Origin: Sphingobacteriales bacterium JAD_PAG50586_3
Lineage (GTDB): Bacteria > Bacteroidota > Bacteroidia > CAMBQF01
Direction: 5' to 3'
DNA: 64,000 nucleotides
NCBI GenBank assembly: GCA_023213195.1
Contig: CP096135.1
Span: 2,662,842 to 2,726,841, forward strand
The notes under the pieces are model-generated. The model ran no database searches. It was not told the origin of the DNA and saw only the letters and a program-made list of their open reading frames with translations. Shown in pieces: positions 19,650 to 28,940 of this stretch. The translations under genes were made by a program, and so were the position numbers. Within the stretch, counting starts at the first letter, position 1; every line of letters begins with the position of its first letter.

Positions 19650-20165
19650 CTAACCCGCCTGTAGTTCTATGCTGTTTATGGCTTTATATATTGATTGAAA
19701 GTTGTCAGATATAATATTGGCTTTCAGATAATATGGCTCTCTTTTATTCAATGTTTTGTTTAAAGTTTCTAATAGGTTAGCCGACTTAGTATTTGTTAAC
19801 AAAGGCCGTTCAATAGTATCATTTTCTAGTTGACTTATAATAATTTCAATAGGTTTAGTGTAGTATACAGTAAGCCCATGCTGGTTCATATAGTCTATAT
19901 TGCTGTTATAGTAGGGGGTTCCACCACCGCAGGCCATAATAAACGATGTGTTTAATCTGGAGTAAGACCGCAAAGCATGGGCTTCAATATTTCTAAAGGC
20001 GTTTTCTCCTCCTTCTTTAAATATCTCAGCAATAGTTTGTCCTTGGGTTTCTTCAATATAGCTATCCAAATCAACAAAGGGCAATTGCAATTCTGTTGCT
20101 AATTGTTTACCCAAAGTAGTTTTACCAACCCCAGGCATGCCTATAATAAAAATGCGTTTTTGCAT
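19650..20165 (-). CDS. aroK: Shikimate kinase
   Basis: About 171 aa. P-loop GMPGVGKTTLGKQLA at the N-terminus, shikimate-binding DLDSYIEE with the catalytic Asp, and ACGGGTPYY (about residue 85) for shikimate carboxylate; a LID-region arginine lies in DTIERPLL. Phosphorylates shikimate in the chorismate pathway. I prefer ATG 20165 (MQKRIFIIG) over an upstream ATG overlapping the previous gene more deeply. Tightly packed after the T9SS protein gene upstream. Confidence 0.92.
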   Translation of the reverse strand: MQKRIFIIGMPGVGKTTLGKQLATELQLPFVDLDSYIEETQGQTIAEIFKEGGENAFRNIEAHALRSYSRLNTSFIMACGGGTPYYNSNIDYMNQHGLTVYYTKPIEIIISQLENDTIERPLLTNTKSANLLETLNKTLNKREPYYLKANIISDNFQSIYKAINSIELQAG

Positions 20166-20166
20166 G

Positions 20167-21066
20167 CTATTGTTTAACAATTTTACCTTTGTAAAGTGTT
20201 TTACCTTCTTCGTTCAAGAGAGTATAAAAATAAATTCCGCTCGGCCTGTTTGCTAAGCTAATATTTGATAATACACCAATTTTACTTTCATCATAAACAC
20301 AATTACCAATAGAATTATATACCAATACAGTATATGGTTTTGTGTAATCTTCCAGATTAATTGTAAAGCTATTATTGAAAGGGTTGGGATATACCTGAAG
20401 CGGTGAATGCTTAATGTTATTGATAAACGTTGATGTACTAGCACAGCCTAAGTCATAATCCATTGTAATATTTGCTCTAAGACTATCTCCAATAACCCAT
20501 TGAGCTGAAGTTGGATTTCCTTTTTTTGCTACAAAGATAAATGGCAAGCTATCAGTGTTTAAATAATTAGCAAAACCCAAATTTGTAACATTATTTACAA
20601 AGTTTGGAAAATTTAATTGTGCAAAAGATGACCTTGACCTTTGCCATGAATACAGTAATATAGTATATCCATCAGGGATAGAATTTATCATCGTATCCAG
20701 CCTATCCAACGTGTAGGGGCCGGTATATCCAAATATAAAATAATACTCGGCTCTGTTGCGTGCTATACCATCTCCATTTGTTTGACCAAAATTATGATCT
20801 GGGTTGTATATTACCGGTGGGTTGATGCTGGTATCGGTCCATTTGGTACCCCAAGGGGTACAAGTGGAATCAAATACAGCTATATGTATGGCACTATATG
20901 CAGTATAACCATCATAATCAACAATAGTATCGTTTATTTTGAAGTAATTTAAAGGAAATGCATCAAACTCAGAAGGATTAAATCCAACTACGTTTACAGT
21001 TAGTGTTTGGCAAAAAACCTTTGTATTTATAATTATAGCTAAGGAAAGTAGTAATAGCTTTTTCAT
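20167..21066 (-). CDS. Secreted T9SS-sorted protein of unknown function
   Basis: 299 aa. Signal peptide (MKKLLLLSLAIIINTKVFC) and C-terminal type IX sorting domain (LQVYPNPFNNSFTINLED, RPSGIYFYTLLNEEG). The ~200-residue body contains YTLDRLDTMINSIPDGYTILLYSW, reminiscent of interior modules of large Bacteroidota surface proteins (ILEI/gingipain-associated type), and SLPFIFVAKKGNP. I recognise no catalytic motif. Its stop is 2 bases from the aroK start; the two may share a transcript by chance of packing. Confidence 0.75.
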   Translation of the reverse strand: MKKLLLLSLAIIINTKVFCQTLTVNVVGFNPSEFDAFPLNYFKINDTIVDYDGYTAYSAIHIAVFDSTCTPWGTKWTDTSINPPVIYNPDHNFGQTNGDGIARNRAEYYFIFGYTGPYTLDRLDTMINSIPDGYTILLYSWQRSRSSFAQLNFPNFVNNVTNLGFANYLNTDSLPFIFVAKKGNPTSAQWVIGDSLRANITMDYDLGCASTSTFINNIKHSPLQVYPNPFNNSFTINLEDYTKPYTVLVYNSIGNCVYDESKIGVLSNISLANRPSGIYFYTLLNEEGKTLYKGKIVKQ

Positions 21067-21124
21067 ACCACAATTTACTACAATTGTAGTAGTTATATAG
21101 TATGCGTAAAATAAAAGATACCAA

Positions 21125-21867
21125 CTACTGGTTTCTGTAGCGTGGCGCTAAGGTAAAGAATAAGCCTAAACTGGCATTGTGGCTATCCCTTTTCATCCGG
21201 GTATCGGCAAACGGTACCGACCATACATATTGAAACTGAAGTTTTATGTACTTCCAACCACCGCGTATAGTAACACCGGGTTCCCAAAACATAACGGTAG
21301 AGTTATTACCCAAATAGTCTAATTGGGCTATGTTAGTACTATCCGATATTGTTAAATCCCTTTTAATGTTGGTATAATTAGCCATTGCAAACCTGGATGC
21401 TATGGCAAAATCAACATAATTAGTAGAAAGGCCAATGGCAGGCTGTATAAAAGGGCGTATAAACTGCACATCGCTACTGGTATTATCAGCATAGTTGTTG
21501 CGTATGCTACCACCCCTAAACCTGCATACGTTTCAAAAACAAGTTTATCGTTGGCAAAGGGTTTAAAATAACCTACACCACCTTCTATAATGTATCCGTG
21601 GCCATCGGCACCGCTACCATCATTACTACCGGTAGCTATATAGCTGTTTAAGGTTACGCCAATGTTTTTACCCGGGGCGTATGCCGCCATAACGTTAGCT
21701 CCTCCACCTTCGCCACTACCTGCAGTGCCTGCAGATAATTGAAGTTCTCCCTGCTCTTTCATAAGAGGGACGTTTTGCCCGCTGGGGGCGTAATAAACAT
21801 GGCTACAAGATGTAAGCAAGGCAATAAATGTACCTGCAAGTGCGCAATAAATAAATGGGCGTTTCAT
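21125..21867 (-). CDS. Outer-membrane beta-barrel-like lipoprotein (frameshifted)
   Basis: About 247 aa when repaired. Lipoprotein signal with lipobox LLTSC (about residues 17-21), then alternating strands with glycine-rich turns (GTAGSGEGGGANVMAAYAPG, GYIIEGGVGYFKPF) and an aromatic C-terminus, like a small porin-fold protein. The coding G run at 21513-21516 is one base short; restoring it gives LGGGSIRNNYADNTSSDVQF. No function assigned; 12 bases downstream of the acidic protein gene, so probably co-transcribed. Confidence 0.7.
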
Positions 21868-21878
21868 AAGCTTTGTAT

Positions 21879-22331
21879 TTAGTACAAGAGCTTGCCGAAG
21901 TTTATTGAGATAAGTTTAGAATTTTCAAAGTAAAAATCAACCATTGCGTCTATTATGCTCAGTCGTTCTTCTCCCCACTCGTGCACTTCAGATTCAATCT
22001 CTTTGTAGGCTTTCTCTTCAAATAACCTCTTAATTTGGTCTTTGTTCAAAGAAAAAACCTTTTCGCCCCAAAGTAGGGTGTTAGGGTTGCTTATTTCTGC
22101 GCAAGAAAAGTGGAAGCCTGCTTCCTGTTCAAAAAATATAGAATAGCCGCGGTCCCAGTAATGCCAAATAACAACATCGGTTTCCTCGTCTTCATCGTGC
22201 ATTTCTATTTCTTCGGCTTCGCCAAGGGCCGCACGTACTTCTTCCATAGTTTGGCTAAAGCGTATATTCTCAAAACCTTCGTTTATTAGAATTTCAAGTT
22301 GGGCGGTTTCTGTTGGGGCTAAAGTTTCCAT
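21879..22331 (-). CDS. Acidic hypothetical protein
   Basis: 150 aa, no signal peptide or membrane segment, strongly acidic (EEIEMHDEDEETDVV at about 37-51). It has a WHYWDRGYSIFF segment and repeated short beta-like stretches that recall immunity-type or SMI1-like cytosolic proteins, but I do not recognise the family. Precedes the barrel lipoprotein on the same strand with 11 bases between. Confidence 0.65.
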   Translation of the reverse strand: METLAPTETAQLEILINEGFENIRFSQTMEEVRAALGEAEEIEMHDEDEETDVVIWHYWDRGYSIFFEQEAGFHFSCAEISNPNTLLWGEKVFSLNKDQIKRLFEEKAYKEIESEVHEWGEERLSIIDAMVDFYFENSKLISINFGKLLY

Positions 22332-22371
22332 AGCGTGTTGTGTTTTTGCTGATATAAATATAAACTAATTT

Positions 22372-23175
22372 TTAAAATGGCGCATTATTTTCTTTAGCCA
22401 TTTCTTTCAACGTTAATTTATCTACCCATGCCGGGAATAGTTTATTTAATAGTACTGTTAGTTTGCCTTGTATGGTTAATACAATCAGTTTTTTACGTTT
22501 TAAAATGGCTTTAACCATGTGTTTGGCAACTTCTTCGGGCTGCATCATTTTTTGTTCATCGCGGGGGCTTTCTCCCTGTGCTTTTCCGTCTTTACCCAGC
22601 GCAACATTGCGTATGTTAGATGCTGTAAACCCGGGACATACCGTTAAAACGTTTATACCCTTATTTAAGTTTTCAATCCGCAGCGATTCTAAAAAACCAT
22701 TCATAGCAAATTTTGATGCTGAATAGCCAGTACGGCCCGGTAAGCCCTTAAAGCCCGCAATGGAGGATACCCCAACTACAGTACCACCTGTTTTTAATAT
22801 ATAGGGTAGGGCATATTTTGTACAATATACTGTTCCCCAAAAATTTACATCAATCAATTTACGTAATACATCAAGGTCGGCATCGTTAAAGGCGGCGCGC
22901 ATAGACAAGCCTGCGTTGTTGACTAAAATATCAATCTGCCCAAATGTATTAACTGTTTGTTCAACAAGGTTTTGGCAATCGGCTTCTTTACTTACATCGG
23001 TAGCTACAACCAATGTTTGTGTTCCCTGCGCTTCCAGCTTGGTTTTAAGCGCTGTTAACGCATCAATACTACGAGCAGCCAAAACAACCTTGGCCCCACG
23101 TGCGGCAAATTCTTCGGCACAGGCAAGGCCAATACCGCTTGATGCGCCTGTTACTATTACTACTTTATCTCTCAT
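22372..23175 (-). CDS. Short-chain dehydrogenase/reductase (SDR)
   Basis: 267 aa. Classical SDR: cofactor motif TGASSGIG (residues 9-16), NNAGLS (about 86), Ser in VSSIAGFKG and YSASKFA (about 151-157) forming the Ser-Tyr-Lys triad. The C-terminal extension contains a basic hydrophobic stretch (LTVLLNKLFPAWVDKL) that may bring it to the membrane. Substrate unknown; an Arg in AARS after beta-2 hints at NADPH. Starts next to an inverted short-word array. Confidence 0.9.
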   Translation of the reverse strand: MRDKVVIVTGASSGIGLACAEEFAARGAKVVLAARSIDALTALKTKLEAQGTQTLVVATDVSKEADCQNLVEQTVNTFGQIDILVNNAGLSMRAAFNDADLDVLRKLIDVNFWGTVYCTKYALPYILKTGGTVVGVSSIAGFKGLPGRTGYSASKFAMNGFLESLRIENLNKGINVLTVCPGFTASNIRNVALGKDGKAQGESPRDEQKMMQPEEVAKHMVKAILKRKKLIVLTIQGKLTVLLNKLFPAWVDKLTLKEMAKENNAPF

Positions 23176-23350
23176 ACTTAGTTTCCGGTTGCCAGTTCCC
23201 GGTTACCAGTTGGTTAAACGGAAAAATAGAATGCCGAATTTCTATTAGTTAATTTGAATGCGATAAAAATACATAATTTTGAAAATGGAAAGTGGGGTAA
23301 AGAGTATATATATTAACTGAGAACTGGCAACAGGGAACAGACAACTAAAA
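23176..23350. repeat. Inverted pair of short-word arrays upstream of SDR and ADH
   Basis: Left arm about 23181-23215 (CCGGTTGCCAGTTCCCGG, TTACCAGTTGG) and right arm about 23318-23345 (GAGAACTGGCAACAGGGAAC) are imperfect reverse complements about 100 bases apart. A third, right-arm-like copy lies at 24528-24556 beyond the ADH gene. The pair occupies the whole divergent intergenic region. Confidence 0.65.
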
Positions 23351-23399
23351 CAAAAAATATGTACTCTTGTTGTTCCATCTTTACTAACACAAACTAATT

Positions 23400-24443
23400 A
23401 TGATAGCAGCAAAAGCGTATGCCGTACAAAGCGCAACCGATAAACTAGGCGAATGGAGTTTTGAACGCCGCGAAGTTGGCCCGAGCGATGTACAAATAGA
23501 AATACTGTATTGTGGCGTATGCCATTCTGATATTCACCAGGCGCGTAACGAGTGGGGCGGATCTAAATACCCCATGGTGCCGGGCCACGAAATTGTAGGC
23601 CGTATTACCAAAGTTGGTGCTGATGTTACCAAATTTAAAGAGGGCGATTTAGCCGGTATTGGTTGCTTGGTAGACTCTTGCCATGAGTGTGTAAACTGTA
23701 AAAACGGCTAGGAACAGTTTTGCAAAAAAGGCGCTGCCGCTACCTATAACTCATTCGAGATGGATAAGGTAACCCCAACTTATGGTGGTTACTCAAACCG
23801 CATTGTTACAACCGAGAGTTTTGTTTGCAAGGTGTCTGAAAAGCTTTCGCTAGAAGGTGTAGCACCGCTTTTATGTGCAGGTATAACTACCTACTCACCA
23901 TTACGTAAATGGAAGGTAGGCAAAGGGCATAAACTGGCTGTACTTGGGCTAGGTGGTTTAGGCCACATGGCGGTTAAGTTTGCTGTGGCTTTTGGTGCCG
24001 AAGTTACTGTACTTAGCACATCGGCTAATAAAGAGGATGATGCCCGCAAGCTTGGCGCACATAACTTTGTTAATACTAAAGATGCCGAGCAGTTAAAGAA
24101 ATATGCAGGTTACTTTGATTTTATAATTGATACCGTATCGGCCGAGCACGATTATACTATGTATTTCCGCTTATTGGGTATAAATGGTGTACATATTTGC
24201 GTAGGCTTACCACCAACGCCTATACAATTTAGTGGTTTTGCTTTGATGGGTGGCAACAGGGTATTAACGGCATCATCTATTGGTGGCCTGCCCGAAACAC
24301 AGGAAATGCTTGATTTTTGTGCCGAGCATGGTATAGTATCTGATGTTGAAGTTATTGATATGGCTTATATAAACGATGCATACGACCGTATTTTAAAAAG
24401 CGATGTTAAGTACCGTTTTGTTATTGATATGGCTACGCTGTAG
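23400..24443 (+). CDS. Zinc-dependent alcohol dehydrogenase, YahK/cinnamyl type, with internal TAG
   Basis: 347 codons in one frame, full family length. Catalytic zinc ligands: Cys in YCGVCHSD (about residue 39) and GHEIVGR; structural zinc cysteines in CLVDSCHECVNCKNG...FC; Rossmann motif GLGGLGHMAVKF (about 182). Likely an NADP(H) aldehyde reductase. The codon at 23709-23711, inside the structural zinc lobe, is TAG; Leu, Glu or Gln is usual there. Everything either side is intact and in frame, so it is one substitution or a sequencing error. The same heptamer CTAGGAA interrupts tamB at 36379. Confidence 0.9.
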
Positions 24444-24472
24444 TAGTCAGAGGTCAGTAGTCAGTAGTCAGA
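24441..24472. repeat. Short-word array (TAGTCAG type) at ADH stop
   Basis: The ADH stop codon TAG is the first triplet of TAGTAGTCAG, followed by AGGTCAG and two more TAGTCAG words. Confidence 0.7.
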
Positions 24473-24475
24473 ATT

Positions 24476-24505
24476 AAAAAAGCCCGGTATACCGGGCTTT
24501 TTTTA
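24476..24505. terminator. Bidirectional terminator after ADH and deiminase
   Basis: AAAAAAGCCCGGT-ATACCGGGCTTTTTTT: strong palindromic hairpin with A and T tracts between convergent genes. Confidence 0.9.
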
Positions 24506-24527
24506 AGTATAGTTTTACAATTATTCT

Positions 24528-24558
24528 CTGGTAACAGGGAACTGAGAACCAGCAACTA
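24528..24558. repeat. Short-word array at the deiminase stop
   Basis: GGTAACAGGGAACTGAGAACCAGCAACTA; on the minus strand it starts with the stop codon TAG and continues TTGCTGGTTCTCAG. Same word family as 23176-23350. Confidence 0.6.
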
Positions 24559-26301
24559 CCTCACCATTAGTTTGACTGTATTCCTAGTCCTTGGGGTTTC
24601 TACAGTTACTAAATACATACCCTGCGATAGGGTAGCGGCATTAATAAAGTAGTTTGATGTTCCGGCTGGGATATCACCATTGTGTAAATCGGCAACTTTT
24701 TGACCTAATATATCGGTAATGTAAATATGTGCATTGGTGCTGCCTTTGGCATAAACAGGTATGCAGGTAATAGCGTTGGCTGGGTTTGGGTAAGGCTGCA
24801 TAGCCTGTGCATCTATAACCATAGGTTTTATGGAAGTAGTTGTATCAATAGGGTCGCCCAGTATTTTAAAATTCCAAAAGCCGGTAGGCGCTGTAATAGG
24901 GCGCACTTGCATTTTGCCACTGTTAGCCTGTCCTTCTATGTAATAGAAAATGCGTGTTGTGGGCAGTTGGGCGGGGATGTTAGCACTCCAAATGTTGTTA
25001 AGTACATCAGTATTCGTCATAACCGCTGATTGCCAAGCCTGCGTAGTGTCTGTTGTCCAATACACCCTACCGCTTTGTATACCCGATTTATGCTGCATAC
25101 GTGCATTAACAACATACGGTGTTTGGTAGTTGTAGGTGTCTTCCAGCTTTTGATGTACAATTAGCAATGGCTCTTTCACACCAAATGAGTTGGTTATGCA
25201 ATGTATAGCACCGCTTTGTTGTATAATATCGGTACAGGGTATACCTATAACACGGTAGCCGGGTAGGTTCTCTTTTAATATGCGTATAGCCGTTGTATCG
25301 TAAGCATTACCATAAATGGGTAGCAATAAGGTTTTGTTTACAAATACAGCATTAGTGTAAGTGTAATAGTCGCCATTATTATCAGGGTAATCGCCACCGT
25401 TATCGGGCGGCTGTGGAATGCGTACCAATTTGTAAGGTGTGCCAAAGTATGAATTGAAGTTAGACATTACATAATTAATGTTAGCCTCTATCTGTGGTCC
25501 GTCCGCTTCGCCCTGTGCATACTCTCCTACCAACAAGGTTTGCTCATCAAGCAACTTCATGTGCATATCAATATGGTGTATACCATCGTAAGGCAGGGTT
25601 TCCATTTTTATGTAACGGTTAATACCCATGTATTTTTTCATGATGGTATCAATCTGCGCTTCGGTTTTGGTTGGGTTTTCATCTAGTATTAATTCAGAAG
25701 AAAATGCAGTACCTAAACCATCGCTCATGTAGTTGCCACCGGTGTGGATAAGCTTATTAGGCTCGGCGCTTGTTTGGAACAAAGCCATACCTGCTTTAGC
25801 CGCAATAGCTCGGCAAGTGGTGTCGTCTTTAGGGCGGGGGCGGTTATATACCCAGTCTACATATATTAAAGAGTCTACATCATTAATATAAACAGGGTTG
25901 GCGCTATAGTCGCGGGCCCAAATGCTGTTGAACGGAGTTACAACATACTTAATATTGGTGGTAATAGGAATGTTATTGTTTATCAGGCTGTTTCTTACAG
26001 CGTTAGAGTCTGAGCAAACAATGTATACTTTACACTCCGTTTGGGCATATTTAATTATCTCGCGGTGTATACCGGGAAAGCTGGTCCATGTAATAACCAA
26101 ACCTTCAATTTCTTCCCATTGGCCCATATTCCTAAGTTTGCCTGCGGGGGCAGCCGTAAAGCCGGGGGCTTTCTCGTCAAACTGGTCTAGGTAAAATGGC
26201 ATTTGTTCTTTTTCACCGGGAGCCCAGCCAACTGGCAGCATTTGGGCGTTTGAAAAAGCAGCGCTAAAAAGCACTGTAATAGCGAGTAATAGACGTTTCA
26301 T
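24556..26301 (-). CDS. Secreted peptidylarginine/agmatine deiminase family protein with T9SS domain
   Basis: 581 aa. Signal peptide (residues 1-19), guanidino-group modifying domain to about residue 380, an Ig-like linker region and a type IX sorting domain (PYPNPANAITCIPVYA near 493, GMYLVTVETPRT). Catalytic residues of the fold appear intact: Asp131 (WARDY), His242/243 and Asp245 (GIHHIDMH), Asn317 (YTNA) and the nucleophile Cys368 (GAIHCITN). The NRPR pair Arg154/Arg156 matches, from memory, the two arginines that hold the substrate carboxylate in Porphyromonas gingivalis PPAD. So a secreted protein-citrullinating enzyme is more likely than agmatine deiminase. Confidence 0.88.
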   Translation of the reverse strand: MKRLLLAITVLFSAAFSNAQMLPVGWAPGEKEQMPFYLDQFDEKAPGFTAAPAGKLRNMGQWEEIEGLVITWTSFPGIHREIIKYAQTECKVYIVCSDSNAVRNSLINNNIPITTNIKYVVTPFNSIWARDYSANPVYINDVDSLIYVDWVYNRPRPKDDTTCRAIAAKAGMALFQTSAEPNKLIHTGGNYMSDGLGTAFSSELILDENPTKTEAQIDTIMKKYMGINRYIKMETLPYDGIHHIDMHMKLLDEQTLLVGEYAQGEADGPQIEANINYVMSNFNSYFGTPYKLVRIPQPPDNGGDYPDNNGDYYTYTNAVFVNKTLLLPIYGNAYDTTAIRILKENLPGYRVIGIPCTDIIQQSGAIHCITNSFGVKEPLLIVHQKLEDTYNYQTPYVVNARMQHKSGIQSGRVYWTTDTTQAWQSAVMTNTDVLNNIWSANIPAQLPTTRIFYYIEGQANSGKMQVRPITAPTGFWNFKILGDPIDTTTSIKPMVIDAQAMQPYPNPANAITCIPVYAKGSTNAHIYITDILGQKVADLHNGDIPAGTSNYFINAATLSQGMYLVTVETPRTRNTVKLMVR

Positions 26302-26385
26302 AGAATGATATTCTATGCTAAGATAACGAATTTATATTATTACAAATAGCTAATGTAAAACAGAAAGTAAGAAATGTAGTGCGGT

Positions 26386-27888
26386 TTAATATTCGCGCTC
26401 AAACGCACCCATATCAGGATCATCGCCAATAACGCGGTTTACTGTTCCGGTATTGTCTGTAGAGATAAGCGGGGCTGCATTGGTAATATTTATATCGCCT
26501 GCATCTTGCGCTACGGTTAAGGTATCTAAACGGTAATCGTTATCAAATGTTGATTTAAAATCCAGCGCGGGGAACGGGTTTTTAATGATGTTGGTAAACA
26601 CACTCGGGATATTGGTATCAAAATCGGGGTCAATTTTAATAAGAGATTTTTCAAATAGCAGGGTAGGCAAGGGACTTTGCACAAGGTCAAACCCTATCTC
26701 ATTGTCAATATTACCGTAGATAATGGAGTTACGGAATCGAGCTGTTAACGGGAACGTGGTAGCCCCCTCATCAGTATAATTATTTAGCAGCAACGTAGGG
26801 GTTTGACGTACACCGCCTCCCCAATAGTTAGCAAAGGTACAATGGCGGAAATTATAGTTGCCACCATTAGCCAAGGCTACAGAATATCCGCCGGCATTTG
26901 CAACCACATTATTATAGCCATCTATAGTTGCACCAACTCCCAGTAAGCCTATATCGTTATTGTTATAAATCTCAGTATTGGTTAGGGTAAGGGTAGAACC
27001 GGGATTAGCCTGTACACCTCGGTATGCATTTTTTATAATAGCATGGTTTATAGTAGCATTAGAATTGTTATATAACCATATACCACCAATAGTAGACCTA
27101 AATACCTGTCCGTTATCTATAATCTGAATGTAGGTTCCCCATTGGCCGGGAGCATCTTCTAAATAATCTTCTAACCGTGTGCCGGCAAATAATACTTTTT
27201 GGTCGGGTAGCCCATTTACAATAAGGGTTGCGCCCTCATCAATAACAAGGTTAGAGTTTTTATAAAACCGTACCTCGCAACCCGCTTCAATAGTAAGCGT
27301 GCAACCTGCACCCACTAATAAAGACCCAAAAATAACGTGGGGTTTGTCATTTGTCCAGGTAACGCCACCACCTGTACATTCCAGAACCGAAAATGCAGGT
27401 AAGCCTTCGTCAGAAAAGGTTGTAGGCGAATAAAAATAAGCATCCTGCCCCCAGGCAACCAGCATAACGCTTTGAACTGATGTACCTGATGTAAACATTA
27501 CAGAATCGGCAATAACAAATGGGGTATTCAGGCTTTGCGGGTCTACCGTAACTTCAACAAAAATAAAAATACTGTCGCCTGCTTCCAGTTCAACATCGGT
27601 AACCTGTGTTCCCGGTGTGCCATCTATATTTAAACGGAATTGAGACGCTGTGCCACCGGCAAGCCTTATATCATCAATCTTAATTTTTTTATCTCCGGGG
27701 TTATAAACCTTAAAGGCTTTGGTAGTAGAGCCCATGGTAGTAAAAACAGTATCAAACTGCACGGTATCTGTAGAGAATACCAGCACGCCCCCTTCGGGGT
27801 TGTCTATTTCCTTTTTGCACGAACTGAATATCCCTGCAAAAACTATTATGGCTAACGTGGCTACTGCAAATGCTCTTTTTACTGACAT
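26386..27888 (-). CDS. Lipoprotein with right-handed beta-helix (pectate-lyase-like) fold
   Basis: 500 aa. Lipobox IFSSC (about residue 23) predicts an outer-membrane lipoprotein. Residues about 30-140 resemble an Ig-like/ASPM-type domain (FDTVFTTMGSTTKAFKVYNPGDKKI); from about 180 on there are parallel beta-helix coils (AGCTLTIEAGCEVRFYKNSNLVIDEGATL, ATINHAIIKNAYRGVQANPGSTLTLTNTEIYNN) and an end with DPDMGAFEREY typical of choice-of-anchor-Q proteins. Probably binds or cleaves polysaccharide, though no catalytic residue can be named. Confidence 0.8.
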   Translation of the reverse strand: MSVKRAFAVATLAIIVFAGIFSSCKKEIDNPEGGVLVFSTDTVQFDTVFTTMGSTTKAFKVYNPGDKKIKIDDIRLAGGTASQFRLNIDGTPGTQVTDVELEAGDSIFIFVEVTVDPQSLNTPFVIADSVMFTSGTSVQSVMLVAWGQDAYFYSPTTFSDEGLPAFSVLECTGGGVTWTNDKPHVIFGSLLVGAGCTLTIEAGCEVRFYKNSNLVIDEGATLIVNGLPDQKVLFAGTRLEDYLEDAPGQWGTYIQIIDNGQVFRSTIGGIWLYNNSNATINHAIIKNAYRGVQANPGSTLTLTNTEIYNNNDIGLLGVGATIDGYNNVVANAGGYSVALANGGNYNFRHCTFANYWGGGVRQTPTLLLNNYTDEGATTFPLTARFRNSIIYGNIDNEIGFDLVQSPLPTLLFEKSLIKIDPDFDTNIPSVFTNIIKNPFPALDFKSTFDNDYRLDTLTVAQDAGDINITNAAPLISTDNTGTVNRVIGDDPDMGAFEREY

Positions 27889-27915
27889 GGTATATTTAAC
27901 GCCGTAAAGCTACTA

Positions 27916-28422
27916 TTATTTTATCTTCTTCAGTATTTGCAACAGGTCGGCTTCTACCGATACTTTTACACTTTCTATAATGCGGCCTACCTCTTTATTG
28001 GCTTTATCAAACACAATTATAGTAGGAACATTTTTAAGGTCGTACTTAGCCTCTGTGCCTTCCGGCGATTTTTTATCCCTGTCTACAAAGTATAACGTTA
28101 CCTCGGTATCAACATTCTTACCATAGGTTTTCAGCACAGCGTATAGCTGGGGTAGTAGTTTCTGGGTGTCTTCGCACCAGGTGCCACCCAATACATATAA
28201 GGTATAGGGCTTTTTAATTTTCTTAAGCGAATCGATATACGCGGGGGTAGGAGGGTAGCCCATTACTCCGCTATCAAACCACGCAAAATCGGCATTGCCT
28301 TTTAATGCTGAAAATGGTTGTTTGCCAATAAGCATAACCTCTGGCGGGGGCGGAAAATTGATTTGGGCATCCAGATTGTTTACTCCCATGATTACTAGTA
28401 TTAGTACAATTAATTTTTTCAT
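27916..28422 (-). CDS. Secreted thioredoxin-like protein with CxxT active site
   Basis: 168 aa. Signal peptide (residues 1-19), then a thioredoxin fold: YVLGGTWCEDTQKLLPQL (about 75-92) in the position of WCxxC, and cis-Pro in NVPTIIVF. The second active-site cysteine is replaced by Thr, so it cannot form the usual intramolecular disulfide. Overlaps the DinB gene by four bases (ATGA-type junction) and is translationally coupled to it; DUF2130 upstream completes the operon. Confidence 0.85.
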   Translation of the reverse strand: MKKLIVLILVIMGVNNLDAQINFPPPPEVMLIGKQPFSALKGNADFAWFDSGVMGYPPTPAYIDSLKKIKKPYTLYVLGGTWCEDTQKLLPQLYAVLKTYGKNVDTEVTLYFVDRDKKSPEGTEAKYDLKNVPTIIVFDKANKEVGRIIESVKVSVEADLLQILKKIK

Positions 28423-28940
28423 ATTCCGTATCGTTCTGTTAACACCATAGTGTGGTGCATTTCGTGTGCCACAATTGCATGGATAATGGCCGTAACCGAT
28501 ATTTTATAGTTGTTTGCCATACCAATAGCCTCAACATCAGACATATTAAAGGTAGAAAAAAGAATGATATTACTTTTGCGTATGGCCTCCCACTCGTTAA
28601 TAATACTGGCTAATGTCCTGTCGTTATGGCGCCCATTGGCAGCATAATCGTTTTCTTCAAAGCCGGGCAGGCTTTGTTTTTCGCCCCGCACAATGCACAT
28701 AGTTCGGTAGCTCATAATGCGCTCTGTATCGGTAATGTGCCCAATAACCTGTTTAATAGTCCACTTACCTTCAGCATAAGCGTAGTTGCCTTTTTCTTCA
28801 GGTATACTACGCCAAAATGAGGTAACAGAATCTAAACGGGGTGCTAGTAATTCGGATGGATTTACACCTTCCATACGTTTGTAATACTCGCCAAAATAAG
28901 GCGGGTATTCACCTTCTTTAGGAAAAGGGAGTGTTATCAT
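28419..28940 (-). CDS. DinB-like putative metalloenzyme
   Basis: 173 aa. Four-helix DinB fold with the three metal-binding histidines suggested by GHITDTE (about residue 67) and HEMHH (about 159). The family includes bacillithiol transferases and uncharacterised damage-inducible proteins. Four-base overlaps with genes on both sides indicate one transcript. Confidence 0.85.
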   Translation of the reverse strand: MITLPFPKEGEYPPYFGEYYKRMEGVNPSELLAPRLDSVTSFWRSIPEEKGNYAYAEGKWTIKQVIGHITDTERIMSYRTMCIVRGEKQSLPGFEENDYAANGRHNDRTLASIINEWEAIRKSNIILFSTFNMSDVEAIGMANNYKISVTAIIHAIVAHEMHHTMVLTERYGI

